From Sphagnum compactum (taxonomy: Eukaryota; Bryophyta; Sphagnopsida; Sphagnales): DNA of 64,000 bases. Below, one piece after another: positions 47,580-59,689 of this stretch (position 1 is its first letter; the number at the start of each line of letters is the position of its first letter). The notes beneath the pieces were generated by a model. That model made no database searches. It worked only from the letters and a program-made list of their open reading frames with translations, and was not told the origin of the DNA. Both the position numbers and the translations under genes were made by a program. Location: positions 5,084,001 through 5,148,000 of the forward strand of contig OZ234493.1 of NCBI GenBank assembly GCA_965153455.1. Direction: 5' to 3'.

Positions 47580-48068
47580 TCATGACTTCCATGGACCTTT
47601 AAAACAATTGCAAAAACAACCAAGAGAAGTTTTTGAACATACACAACAACAACAATGGTGTTCATCTTCGTAAAAATGTACATGTCGAACATCTACATGA
47701 TGATCATGATGACCATGAATCGAACTATGAAGTACATGAGGTGAATTTTGTTGCACGGTCCAATTTGAAGGAGGGCTATGTGAAAATGAGGAATGTGACA
47801 ACGGGGCTTGTATCATCTTGTCTGTAACAATGTATTGATCGACTTTTATCCCATTAAACTCTCGTTGTGTCTCCCCAAGTCTTCTAAATGCATCATTCAC
47901 TTCGTCAATACTTGGAGGATTAGGCCCTGATTCATTGGATGTGAATAATAAAGGACTTGATGAAGGTGGTGTTGACATTGTTGATCTTGTCATACATAGG
48001 ATTAGCATGCATGATTTTGTGCAACACTCTTGTTCTAATCGAATGTTGCTTTCTACATGGTTTATCAA
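47580..48068 (-). CDS. Unidentified 162-codon ORF
   Basis: A complete ORF on the minus strand. A Ser/Pro-rich part (STPPSSSPLLFTSNESGPNP) leads to SIDEVNDAFRRLGETQREFN, a helix-like charged segment, then a His-rich stretch (HGHHDHHVDVRHVHFYEDEH) and a Cys-rich end (HCCCCVCSKTSLGCFCNCF). A later in-frame Met before STPP is a possible start. I recognise no family, and low complexity could make it open by chance. The AT-rich context has no neighbouring gene. Treat it as hypothetical. Confidence 0.25.
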   Translation of the reverse strand: MINHVESNIRLEQECCTKSCMLILCMTRSTMSTPPSSSPLLFTSNESGPNPPSIDEVNDAFRRLGETQREFNGIKVDQYIVTDKMIQAPLSHSSFSHSPPSNWTVQQNSPHVLHSSIHGHHDHHVDVRHVHFYEDEHHCCCCVCSKTSLGCFCNCFKGPWKS

Positions 48069-49355
48069 GGTCTTTTTTGTTTTTCACTTTTTTCCTCCCT
48101 CCTTTTTTACACTTGATTGTTTTTTTAACAACACATTTTCCACCCTCAACTTGCTTCAAATTCCAACTTATTTCATGTCAAGTTTCTCAAAGAATTTCAA
48201 AGATTAAATTGTAACATGTGTGTCATTTCCAAGTTGAAAAACAATTTTTGTTTTTTGTATTCTTATTATTTGTGTTGTTACATATCAAAAAAAAAGATCA
48301 TTGGGTTGTGCATATTAAATGATGACATGCCCTTGTTTCTAGTTTTTTTTTTTCCATAGTTCATGGTAGTTAAATACAAGATTCCATGGGCTTCAATTAT
48401 TACCCAATTTTCCATCTTGCATTTTAAATGTTCACAAAACTAGATAAATATGGTTCCCATAAGATTTCGATTCAACAATTATTTCTGATCAACCTTTATA
48501 ACTTGACATTTGATTAGGATGAATTATCCTTTCAACAAAACTCTTTCCATGTCATTCTTTAAACATCAATGCCATCTTTAATTGAAGTTTTCAAAGTACT
48601 AATTCCAAAGTTTGAGCATTGTAAAATAGGTTTCTTTCAAATGAAAGCAATGTTATAATTCAATCTTGATGGACAAAATGCAAATAACCATTGGTGTTTG
48701 CTAATTCATGTTATTAAAAGTAATATTTTGTTTTAATTGAAGCATTCGTAAGGAGAACACATTGTAAAGGATTCATTTTTGGTTTGGTTCTTTTCATTTT
48801 CCAAACCATAGTCTTTGGTCCTTCATTTTGGTTAGCAAATTTCAATTTGATGTGTCATGAATTATAAAAGTTTTTAATTTTGGAGCAATTATGAGTTCAT
48901 CTTTTAACCAATTTTTATTTATTATACTATGCACCATTTGTTCACTTTGTTTTTCATCACAACTAAGGTTCTTTTGAAAGGGTGCATTAACAAAATATTG
49001 CATAATGCAAGTCAATATCTCATGCAAAAAAAGAAAAAAATTGGATGGGTTCTTGATTAGAAATGACCTTGTCTAACAATGAAACCCGATACACCCATTC
49101 AAAATGCATGAATAAGGGAAAGTTTTTTTGACTTGGACACAAATCTTGTCTCAACAATCCATTGAAACAACACTCACCCATTCATCCACTCAACGATAGG
49201 TAGACACAAAGTTGTAGCCATTGTAATAGCATGCCATAGTTGATCAAATTGAAAATTCATTTATGATCCTTTATAATGTTTTTTCCAATTTGTACCTGAA
49301 TAACCACCATATGGTTATCAATAGTGATTATCACTGTTGCTACTTTTGGTACTAC
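48069..49355. other. No gene recognised
   Basis: AT-rich intergenic DNA up to the target site of CACTA 2. Confidence 0.5.
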
Positions 49356-49519
49356 CACTACTACAAAAGTGGGGTGCAGTTCACTGACCTAAATCACTAT
49401 AGGACCTTAAAAGTGAAATAACTTCATTACATTTTACTGATTTCATCCTGGTGAAAGTTATTTCACTATAATATCATTATGTAAACATCATGTTTCATTA
49501 ATAGTTAACATAATTCACT

Positions 49520-51440
49520 ATTATAATTTATTGTAGTAAATAGGTTTATTTATATGTTTTTAAAAATATTTTATATATGTTACTTTATGATATGCCCTAT
49601 ATTATTTTAAATTACTTTAGTTATTCTAACTTATACCTTATGTTATTATAAATTATTGCACCCTAAACTATTATATGTTATTTTACCTTACGGTATCTTA
49701 ACTGGCTTATTATAAGCTTTTAAGTTATTCTAAATTAAATTATTCAACTAACCTTAGGCTATACCTTAGGTTATTTTATTTTAAGTTAATATATGTTATT
49801 TCAAGTTATACTTTAAGTTATTCAAGGTCATTCTACTTTATGTTATTATAAATTATTTTATTTTAAATATAATAACTTAAAATAATCTAAAATATAATAT
49901 AATGACCTAAGGTAAAATAACTTAAAATTTAAAATAATAACCTATGAAAAATAATTTAAAATACCCTACAATATAATAAATACCAATAGCCTATGATAGT
50001 ATAACATAGAATATTCAACAATAATTTATAATAAAATAATCACCAATAGTCGTAATATAATATATAATAACCAACAATAACTTATAATATAATATCACCA
50101 ATAACCATTAATAAAATAACCATTAATAGTCACCCTGGCTTATAATGGAATAACCACCAATAACCATTAATATATAACATTAATAACCACCAATATCCAC
50201 AATTAAATATCCACTAATAACCACTAATATAGTAGTTAGTAATAACCACCAATAACCATTAATAGAATAGCCACCAATAACCACTAATATAATAACCATT
50301 AATAACCACTAACATCCATCAATACAATATGCACCAATAAAATATTCATCAATAATCATTAATAGAATAATCATTAATAGCCATTAATAGAATAGCCACC
50401 AATAGTCATCAATATAATAACAACCAATAGCCATTAATAATCATTAATATAATAACAACCAATAGGAATTAATATAATAACAACCAATAGTCATTAATAA
50501 AATAACCACCAATAGCCATTAAAATAATAACAACCAATATGTATTAATATAATAACAACCAATAGTCATTAATAAAATAACCATCAATAGCCATTAATAA
50601 AATAACCGTTAATAACCACTAATATAAAAGTCATTAATAAACACCAATAACCACCAATAGAATAGCCATCAATAGCCATTAATAGAATAGTCATCAATAG
50701 CCATTAATAAAACAATCATCAGTAGTCATTAATAGAGTGGCCACCAATAGCCACCAATAGTCATTAATATAATAGTCACCAATAACCATTAATAGAATAA
50801 CCATCAAAAGCCACCAATAGAATAATTACTAATAGCCATTAATAGAATAGCCACCAATAACCATTACTAAAATAATCATTAATAGCCACTAATAGCCACT
50901 AATAAAATAACCATTAATAACCACCAATAGCCCCAATAAAAAAACAACTAATAGTCATATATTAGAATTGTTTACGATTGCCAAAAATAATGTAAGGTGA
51001 AATAATCTATAATAAACAAAAGTAACTTAAGGTGAAATAACCTATAATAACCTAGAATTGCCAATAATAACATAAGGTGAAATAGCCTTCAATAGCCAAA
51101 AGTAACCAATAATAACCTCACATAATCAAAATTAGCCTAAGATAAAATAACTTAGAATAGCCAAAAGTAAGTTATAATAGCTACAAGTAACTTAAATTGA
51201 AATAATTTACAATAGCCAAAACTAACATAAAATAACCAAAAAAACTTACAATAGCCGAAAATAGTTTAAGGTGAAATAAGCTAAAATAACCAAAAGTAAC
51301 TTAGAATAACAAAAAATAACATAAGGTGAAATAACCAAAATAGCCAAAAATAATTAAAAATAACCATAATTAATAGCCGTAAATAATGTAGGGTGAAATA
51401 ATTTAAATGAATGAAATGTAATCATATAATAATTGAAAAT
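49520..51440. repeat. Mirrored AT array inside CACTA 2
   Basis: The left part (to about 49868) is built of TTATT-type units such as ACCTTAGGTTATTTTA. From about 49869 the same kind of unit appears on the other strand (CTAAGGTAAAATAACTTA), changing gradually to AATAACCATTAATAGCCACC units (about 50000-50940) and then AAGGTGAAATAACC units (to 51440). The polarity change makes the centre a long imperfect inverted repeat. Confidence 0.75.
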
Positions 51441-51756
51441 AGTTTAGCATAGGTAGTATTATTATATTAACACAAATCTTATCCATATGTAAACATTTTT
51501 TTTCAAAAGAATGGTCATTGAAATGTTATTGAATAATGATATTCAATTATTTTTTTGTTCAAATGATTTTACACTTTCAAAAGGAAATGAATGTAATTAT
51601 GTACATTATTGAAAAAAAAAAAGTAAACTCGACTCATTTCATTTGAACAAAATCTCAATAAGATATGAATTTTTAATGTTTATGTTTTTGTAATGTTTAA
51701 AATGAAGTATTTGATAAATAAAATGTAATGTAACATATTATCACAACAAGTGGGTC

Positions 51757-51812
51757 GATTTGATGGTAAGGGTGTTTGCCTCCATTTTAAAGGTCAAGGG
51801 ATCAAACTTCAT
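51757..51812 (+). repeat. tRNA-like segment inside CACTA 2
   Basis: TTTGATGGTAAGGGTGTTTG resembles an A-box region and GGGATCAAACTTC a B-box, at tRNA-like spacing. This could be a captured tRNA-derived SINE head. No complete cloverleaf is visible. Confidence 0.3.
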
Positions 51813-52479
51813 GAGTGGTGTTGTGTGTGGTCAACAATGGTAAATTGACAAAATATTCTCTTATTTAGTTCCCTATAATAGGTGCCTAGGTTGATTATGT
51901 GGCCTACCTACATAAGTTAGGTTTTAACCTACGCTAGGTAGGGACACGTGTCAATAAATCATTGGTTAAAAAAATTGAAATATTAATAATATTATATGTT
52001 AAATAATTTAATTATAATTGATTTAATTTTCCATGTTGGCTGGCTAGTTAATTAACTAGTAAGTGAATGGTAAATTTGTATTTCACTTGATAATAACCTT
52101 GTTTCACTAGGTACTAGTGAAATAATTCATTGTCCGTAGCAAATGGTCCCCGTTCACTAGGGGGTTAAATAATTTCACTAGATAAAAATGTCCAAATTCA
52201 CTCAAAATTTAGTGAAACCTAGAATGAACTAGGACGCATTTTGTTGTAGTGTACAAATGGTATTGTTCTTTTTGTTACTATTTTATATACAATATATGGT
52301 TTATTTGATTTCATTTTTTGCCAGAAATATTTTTTCAACTCAAGAGCTATTTTTAATAATTGTCCCAAGTTCAAAGTATAATTGGTTTCCAACATTTGTT
52401 TACTAATATCTTGAAATATCTTTTCTACCGATATCATTCACTTTGTGAAACTACAAATTCTTAAGGTTTTCTAAAAGGT

Positions 52480-54420
52480 GTAGTATTGATCATACTCGGC
52501 CACATTGTGTTCCATTCTTCTATTGATGTGAAAGATCCTTCATTTGTAATTTGTGCTTTCTATAACTGCTAAATTGTCCCTCCATTGTCTTCTTCAATTT
52601 CTCCTCCTCCCAATCTACAATACTTTTACTCTTCCATGGTTTTTTCTCTTGGAACACTTGGTCTTCTATGATTTGTTTTTGGTAACAACATTGACATCTA
52701 CCACATTTACATCTACAATGATTGTCTTAACCTTAGCTACCACTTTCCCTTGGAATATTTTCTACATCTTTACAAACTTTGGACAATTTGTCATCTTATG
52801 CCCATTTACACCATAGATGTGGCAAGCATACGAATTAGTTTTCTGATGCTTCTGAGGTTGATTGGTAGCCTCTATTGTTACTATAGTGGGCTCCTCCTTC
52901 TTCTTGACTGTACACATCTCCACATTGTGGTTGTTTCATCCACAGTTTATACAATGTTTGCTATTAATCTTTCCTAGTTCCATTTGTGGTTTCGTTGTTG
53001 CTGTAGATTTAGAAATATGTGGTACTGACAGTGCACTTTGAGCTTTTGCTAGTGTCATCCCTTCTTCACATAACAATGCCACTTCCATATGCAACTATAA
53101 CATGGTACTTCATTCTTGCATTTATAATCCTTATATAGGATTATAATCATGCCGAAAACACAATACTTAAAAAATTATTTATGGATGGTGTTTGTAATCC
53201 ATGAGCCAACTTCTGTATGCACTCATAGTACATTTCAATTCGCTCAATTTTTCTATGCTTGATATTTTTGAGCTCCATGTAAATTTGTTTGTCATTCTAT
53301 GTCTTTTGATGACGTTTACAAAATGCTAGAATTAATTAAAAAAAAGTGCAATCTGAAAATTTCAACATGTAATTATGACATTAATTTGATGTCATTTCCC
53401 TCAATGTCTACCTAAATACATTAATGATGTATTCCTCTGAGGTTTCTCCATTTACTTTAACAATTGCTTAAAACACCTTTACATGAGCATCTGGATTTGC
53501 ATCCTTCTTGTAATCTAAATACTTCAAAGCTAATCAATATGGTATGGCCATTAAGCCCCATGCTGCAATGTTCACCACCAATCCAGTTCTCTGTTGTTCA
53601 GATTTTAATGGAATCAGCAGTGGCCATCCCACATATTTGTTTGTTTGAATTGTTATGATTGATGTTGTATATATTGTCTAAGGTCGTGAAATGGGTATCA
53701 TTACCCAGCTTGCATGGATGTTTATAGATTTGGTATGTTCATCTTCCAACTTGAGTATTCATTGGTAGTTAATATGTGGCTTGACCATTCTCCAATTGAC
53801 TCCTTCTTCTTGATGGCTCAACCTCTTATATATGTTTATAGGTTACAATAGCTATTTCTGGCATCACATATCTAATCAATTGTTCTTGTGAGACAATAAT
53901 GGGTTGGTATCCCACCCATCAGCTTAAGCCTACTTGATGACGATGTGAACTCTCTGGATATCCTAACCTCCATTTGTACAACAGTCATCTATATTTTTTA
54001 TTGTATAGAATTTGGTCTTATAGAAAATGGTTCTATCCTACTCACTTTAAGAAAGTTGCACATTATTAATCAATTCTGTACAGATTGTGCTTCACTTAAA
54101 TTGATTTCTTGCAGCTTGTTTTTTAAACTATTATGGACTTGTTTTTAAATTTAATTTGTGGTTGTTCTACAAATCTTTATCTAACATTTGTTGTCCCACA
54201 TGTCTAACAAATCCATCCCTTACTTCACTATCGATTTGTGGACATCATGTGATAACGTGTCCTTTGACTCTACAAAAAACCCATATTCTAAAAAGAGTTT
54301 GAGCCAACCTGGCTTAATCTTCAGAATCATAACATATATGTTATGGAGTTCTCGTATCTTTTTTTATTTGTTTACTTCTATTGTTCGTCTGAAGTGGTAA
54401 TGCTTCCTTTAGAACAGTGA
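52480..54420 (-). pseudogene. Retrotransposon gag relic with two zinc knuckles
   Basis: Minus-strand order: AAWGLMAIPY and LKYLDYKKDANPDAHVKV (about 53500-53600), NGETSEEYIINVF, ERIEMYYECIQKLAHGLQTP, LCEEGMTLAKAQSALSVP, then HCINCG-NNHNVEMC (first CCHC knuckle), KKKEEPTIVTIEATNQPQKH, ACHIYGVNGHKMTNCPKF (second knuckle, one Cys replaced by Tyr), and a charged VVDWEEEE tail. This is the gag of a plant LTR retrotransposon: capsid helices followed by nucleic-acid-binding knuckles. Stops and shifts break it. No protease or reverse transcriptase follows; CACTA 2 lies just beyond. LTRs were not found. The superfamily is undecided. Confidence 0.6.
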
Positions 54421-57400
54421 CCTATGCATCATCATAAACAGAGGTTCTTGGGTAATTCGTATTTACCCACTTTGGAATATTAGGATTGTAGTTATCATCC
54501 ACATCCTAGTCTTCTATTGGTTCATGATATTCAAGTGATGTTGATTAGTATATTTGTGCATATGTTGTAATCACTCCATTAACTATTCACAGATTTTAGA
54601 CTTTTAGTATATTTGTGATGAATTTTCGTCCTTTGGATTTATCTCGTCCCCATGTTTTTGAATAGTAGATGGTGTTTGAAAAGCACGGATACCCCTTTCT
54701 CTTGGGTATACTTCACACCCAATCCCCCTCCCTAGAGATCGCCTTCTATGCCCAAGACATCTATGTAGACCCCCTGTCCATACTTCGATTTGTACTCCCA
54801 TCCCCACTAAAGACACCTGATGTCCTACAAGTCATTTTTCTATTTTGAAACTTCTGGGTTCCAAAATTTTACCCATGTTCAGTGTTTCATACACCTCTTG
54901 ATTTGCATTTCGATTTTCTTCCATGTCAGAATGCATGTTTTATCACTTGGCTTTTTGATCCATTTGCCTTTGCAAACTTTGAGTCACCATTTGATTCATA
55001 TAATTATGCAAATCTTAAATTCCCTTGGTTTCTTGGTGTACTTTCTAGCGTGAGTCCTTACACTTTCATTGCTTAAACCTTCATCTTTTGTTTGCCAAAA
55101 AATTTAGAAATTTAAATCTACCATAAAACAATATTTCCTCTTCCAATATTTTTTAATTTACAAAAAAAAATTCTTACAACAATTTTTCTTTTACTCAAAT
55201 TCTATTTCCCCTTGTAAAAACAAAATTTGTGGTTAAAATATAGTTAGATTATCAAAAAACTAAAACACAAGAGATAGAAAATAAAGTCCATGTTTCTTCA
55301 TCAAATACACACTTCTCTCTTTACTTAGAATTTAATCATATAAAAATTCTATAGTTTAAAAATACAAATCAGAACCAAAAACATGAAAAATCTATTGTTT
55401 CAAATACCAATTTTTTTTTGAATCATATTGTCTCTTTCTATCTAAATCTAGCAACTTTCCAAATCTTTCATGTGTAAAAACATTTATCTCCCTAACGATC
55501 ACCATATCCAGAATTACATCCTAGGTCACTTCCTTCCAAAAGAAATTCAAAATCAAAATGTTCAGCAATCTTAATCCTATCCAGCTCATTCACTGCTTTG
55601 TTTACTCATTCCCTACCATTATCCTGATTTATTCTACATTGGTTGATCACTACCATACATTAGGTAACAATGTGAAAATATGTTAGAATGCATTTAATTT
55701 AGCCCATATTTGATTTTAAACATTACAAAAACACCAACTTTGATGTTTCATATTTTATTGATACTTCTCCAAATTGAAAATTTTAAAATTTATTCTTAAA
55801 ATAATTTTAGTGATGTACACAATTAAATATATATTTTCCTCCAAAAATGTACATTAATTTGAATATATAGTTTTGATTTTTGTTATATTGAATTACATTT
55901 CAATGACAATTCCTTGGAAAAAAATTCAAGCACATGATTTATAAATGAATTTTTTTATGGCTATTATTTAATAATAGATTATTTATTTATTTATTGATTT
56001 CCCATATATTAATCCTTGATTTCATAGAAATTTTTTTTACATATAATTCTTATAGATGGATAATATATTAATCATTTTTATTAAAAATTTGATTTAAAAA
56101 ATTAGTTACTTATTTTTCTATGTTTTAAATTTTAATTATAAATATTTAATAATCTTGGATAATTAATTAATTTGATAGAATTTTAAGTTTTATATTTTTT
56201 CATCTATCATATATAAATTTTATCCAAAATTATGGTAAAAGTCTTATGATCAAATTAATGATATATTTTTTAGACATCTTAAACCTTTATTTGGTTAATA
56301 CATATATCATATTTATGATCATAATATGTTATAATTTATTAATAAATTATAATTTACATGTATAATATATAATTAAATAATCATCACATTTAATATTTAT
56401 AAATTTATTATAACAGAATTATATTTAATAAAAAATAGTAATTTGTCAATGCATAGTGTAAAATACCAATAAATGATTACACACAAGTTGATTATTAAAC
56501 AAATATTGTAATTCCAAAGATGCCACATATGTTTTAATCATCAAAATATTGTAAATGGAAAAGTCGTAAGGCCCCAATTGTCAAAACAATTATGATTAGT
56601 TGCAAAAACAATTAGGTTTTCATCCATGCAAAGATTCATTCATAATATTTGATGAAAAATATGCACTTTCATTTTATTTTTCCATCCAAACATGTAATCG
56701 TCACAAATTATAATCACATTTGCGACTTCATTTGATTACTAAAACCCTGTGACCAGGGAAAAAAACTCTCGATTAATTGAAGAAACTATTTAATGTCTAT
56801 TAAGATTCTCACAATTAAAAATAATGATTTTATTTTCATTTTATCTTCCTTTGATTTTTTATATTTAAATTAAATGAATAAAAATTCAAAATGATAGATA
56901 ATGTAATCTATTACTAAAAAAAATTGTATATGGTGTAATGCATAATGCATGATGTAAACATGTTTATCAAGTTCAATATTTTTTCTTCAATTTTTTTCAT
57001 AGAACTGCAAAATTCAACTAGTACAATGATGGTGAATAAATTCATATTCACATAATACCAATAAATCCCAATCCATGACTACATTTGTGATTCGGTTGGT
57101 AATCATTTAAGACATTATATGATTACATGATTGCATAGCCTACGATGAGAAAGTGTAGATCTAATTACCTACAACTACAATACCTAGGTAACTAGGTGTA
57201 CAAAAATCTAACTATGGTAATTTAGGGTAATTACACATAAGGTAGGTTAATTAGGTAGCTAGGATAATCATGTTCTAGGAGGCTATTAACATAGGTTTCC
57301 TAAAGTCTCTATGTGAAAGTTACATCAAAAAGATTTTTAAAAAAAATGGGGATCATTCGTCAAAGTTCAAAAGTTATGCACATGTATATATGTAGTTATT

Positions 57401-57440
57401 CGCAAATCCAAATTCTATTAACTATCCAAATTGTATGAAG
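54421..57440. other. No gene recognised; very AT-rich from about 55.1 to 57.0 kb
   Basis: Sequence near 54.6-54.8 kb may still belong to the retrotransposon upstream of gag. Beyond it are long A and T runs and short ORFs only. Around 56690-56760 and 57060-57150 are repeated TAATCACA/TGATTACA and TTTGCGACTT motifs like CACTA sub-terminal repeats. Confidence 0.4.
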
Positions 57441-57689
57441 ACTATTTCAACTAACATGGAAATATTGTATACCCATAATTTTCATCAATGAATTGGTGAT
57501 ATGGAATTGTAATTTTTGGCAATTGGTAGCCAATAACATGACCCAAAATGCCATTAGCGACTTGTGTCTAGAATTGGTTTTTGTGCACATTTTCATTGCA
57601 AGTTCGAAAATCATTAGCACATGACTTGTTTTGTCATCATGTAAGTAATTGAAGCTTTGACACTCAAAAATAGAAAGAATCAAATGGTG

Positions 57690-58165
57690 ACCCCTAGTGA
57701 CTCGAACATGGAATTGTATTGGTGGAGATTCCTTTTGTATGGCAAATAGCTTCACACATGAACAGTTGAAAGCAACTCAAAGCAAGTTTGATGTAAGTAG
57801 AATAGGTTTGAACTCAAAAGTGGCTATTACAATATTGAAGTCTATATGTCTCAAGTTGATGGCATCGACATCATGGCTATTAGGAATTCCCTAGTGTGAA
57901 ATCTTTGAAGAGATGTTACAAATTCGGGTTGTTTCGTTGGCACATGATTTATGTCTAGTAAATTGAATGGTTAATTTTTCTATAGAAGGTGTAGCCAGCC
58001 CAATTTTGAATAGATGCATTCAAAAAAGGTTTGGTAAATAATGTTAGACCAATTATAGGGACAAGTTGGAGCCAGTTGTCACAATAAAGGATGATATCCT
58101 CATAATTCTACCCAACATGGAACCCACTAACAGCACCAAGGTGATGGCGGTGAAGACGAACTAAA
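57690..58165 (+). pseudogene. Unidentified plus-strand coding relic
   Basis: A protein-like frame reads TRTWNCIGGDSFCMANSFTH, KATQSKFDVSRIGLNSKVAI and ICLKLMASTSWLLGIP. After a stop the same or adjacent frames continue CEIFEEMLQIRVVSLAHDLC, VNFSIEGVASPILNRCIQ, then DKLEPVVTIKDDIL and MEPTNSTKVMAVKTN. Composition is unlike the surrounding AT-rich noise, and the stops are few and spaced. I do not recognise the family. Confidence 0.35.
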
Positions 58166-58261
58166 AGTAAATCATAGTGGCCATGGGGTACAAAGGCATG
58201 ATGGCGCTAGTTTCCACTCTCCCATCATGGTGATGAACAATAATGGAAGGCAAATCCGCCT

Positions 58262-58861
58262 GTGACAAAAGCGTCTTGTATGAGAACACAATACCAACTT
58301 TCCCCCTTTCCCCCAAAAAGACAACAACTTCTCCCTAAAAGACATCTTGTACACCCATACAACCCAACACAACAACACCATTGTGAAATGAGATCACCAC
58401 TCCTCCAAACACAACATAAGCAAAACACTCCATTTCAAATCTCTCGAGGCACAATTCATTGCCCTCGTGTAAATCTTGCAAACATACACCTATTGACAAT
58501 ATCAAAAGCACTATTAATTGAAAGAAAAAAAATGAAAAAACAAGCAAACAAACACACAAATAAACAAACACTCAAGCTTGCTTTCAAGGTTTTTAACTTT
58601 CAAATTGGCCTGTCACAAACATACAATTTCTCAAGGCAAATAATTCTTTCCATCTCTCAAGGCAGAAAATTCTTCCCAATCAAAAAAAAAAACGAAGAAA
58701 CATTCAATGTATTTGTAGCCAAAACAAATTATCATTCTATCAAAGCTGATTTTGATTTGTTTATGAATGCAATTTGTGAGTCTAGGCCAATTGAGAAACA
58801 GTGCATTGATATTCATTCCCATCAAAAGTTCAAAATAACATTGCTTGAAAGCAAACAATGA
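58262..58861 (+). other. 199-codon open frame, doubtful gene
   Basis: The longest open frame in the window. It begins MTKASCMRTQYQLSPFPPKR, is rich in Q, K, N, H and T (NKHTNKQT), and ends in KFKITLLESKQ. It has no recognised domain, no clear codon bias, and overlaps open frames on the other strand. AT-poor stop use in a locally C-rich plus strand could explain its length. Confidence 0.2.
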
Positions 58862-59689
58862 AAAAAAAGAAGAAGAATCCCAATCAAGGTATATTTCAAC
58901 TTTTGAAAATTGATCATTTATGTTATAAGAAATAAAATATTTACTTCAATTTTTAAAAAAAAATCCTAAAGAACCTTGCAATTTTCTTTTTTTCATATAG
59001 TTTTTTGGCGCTTTCCCTCTTTCAAATCCTATATAAGAGGGAAAAAAATATGTGACTAAAAATTTTGTGCAAGTTCAATATTTTTTTATATGAGAAGAGT
59101 TTGGAAAAATTTGACAATTTTTATTTTTATTTATAAAAAATGGATATTACAAAGTGTAAGATACATGTTGATCAATTGAGTGAATTTTACAAAATTATAA
59201 AGTCTAGTGAAAAGTTACTATTGAGGAGTTCAAAAAAATGGGTAGGTTCTTTATGTTGTTTTGAATATAAATCAATGGGTGAACTAACACCCAAACTACC
59301 AAAATAAAAATCAATTGGGTGGGAAGGAGGGAAGGGGAAGGCACTTCTACATGTTCTAAATATCCCATGCTTGGACATTTTCTAATTTTACAACATGAAT
59401 AAATTTGAAATTATGAGGTTATGGATATATATTACAATATGACTAAACTTGTATAATTGTAATTGAATATATAGATTGTAGAGAGCCTGATAAAAGTCTT
59501 GTTCTGCTTTTGTAAGCTCGCATTCCACAATTTACATGTTTGCAAAAGGCAATACTAAGATAGGCCTGCACAAAAATGATAACTCAACAAATTGTAATGT
59601 GACAAAGTTGCTACATGGATTCTTGAAAAAAAAATGTAATATTCACCCAAGTGTTCTATATTGTTGAGAAGAACATGGGACCATTAAAG
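58862..59689. other. No gene recognised
   Basis: AT-rich sequence downstream of the RAD5-like pseudogene. The RING and C-terminal helicase parts expected after it were looked for and not seen. Confidence 0.45.

Larger units (their letters stand above)
49356..52251. mobile_element. Non-autonomous CACTA transposon 2, 2896 bp
   Basis: Ends are CACTACTACAAAAGTGGG and, inverted on the right, CACTACAACAAAATGCG. Both are flanked by TAC (49353-49355 and 52252-52254), a perfect 3-bp target duplication. TTTCACTA/TAGTGAAA motifs repeat in both sub-terminal zones (49380-49510 and 52080-52220). No transposase ORF is present; a long AT array fills the interior. A GCAAATGGTCCC block near the right end is shared with CACTA 1, suggesting related families. 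Confidence 0.9.
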
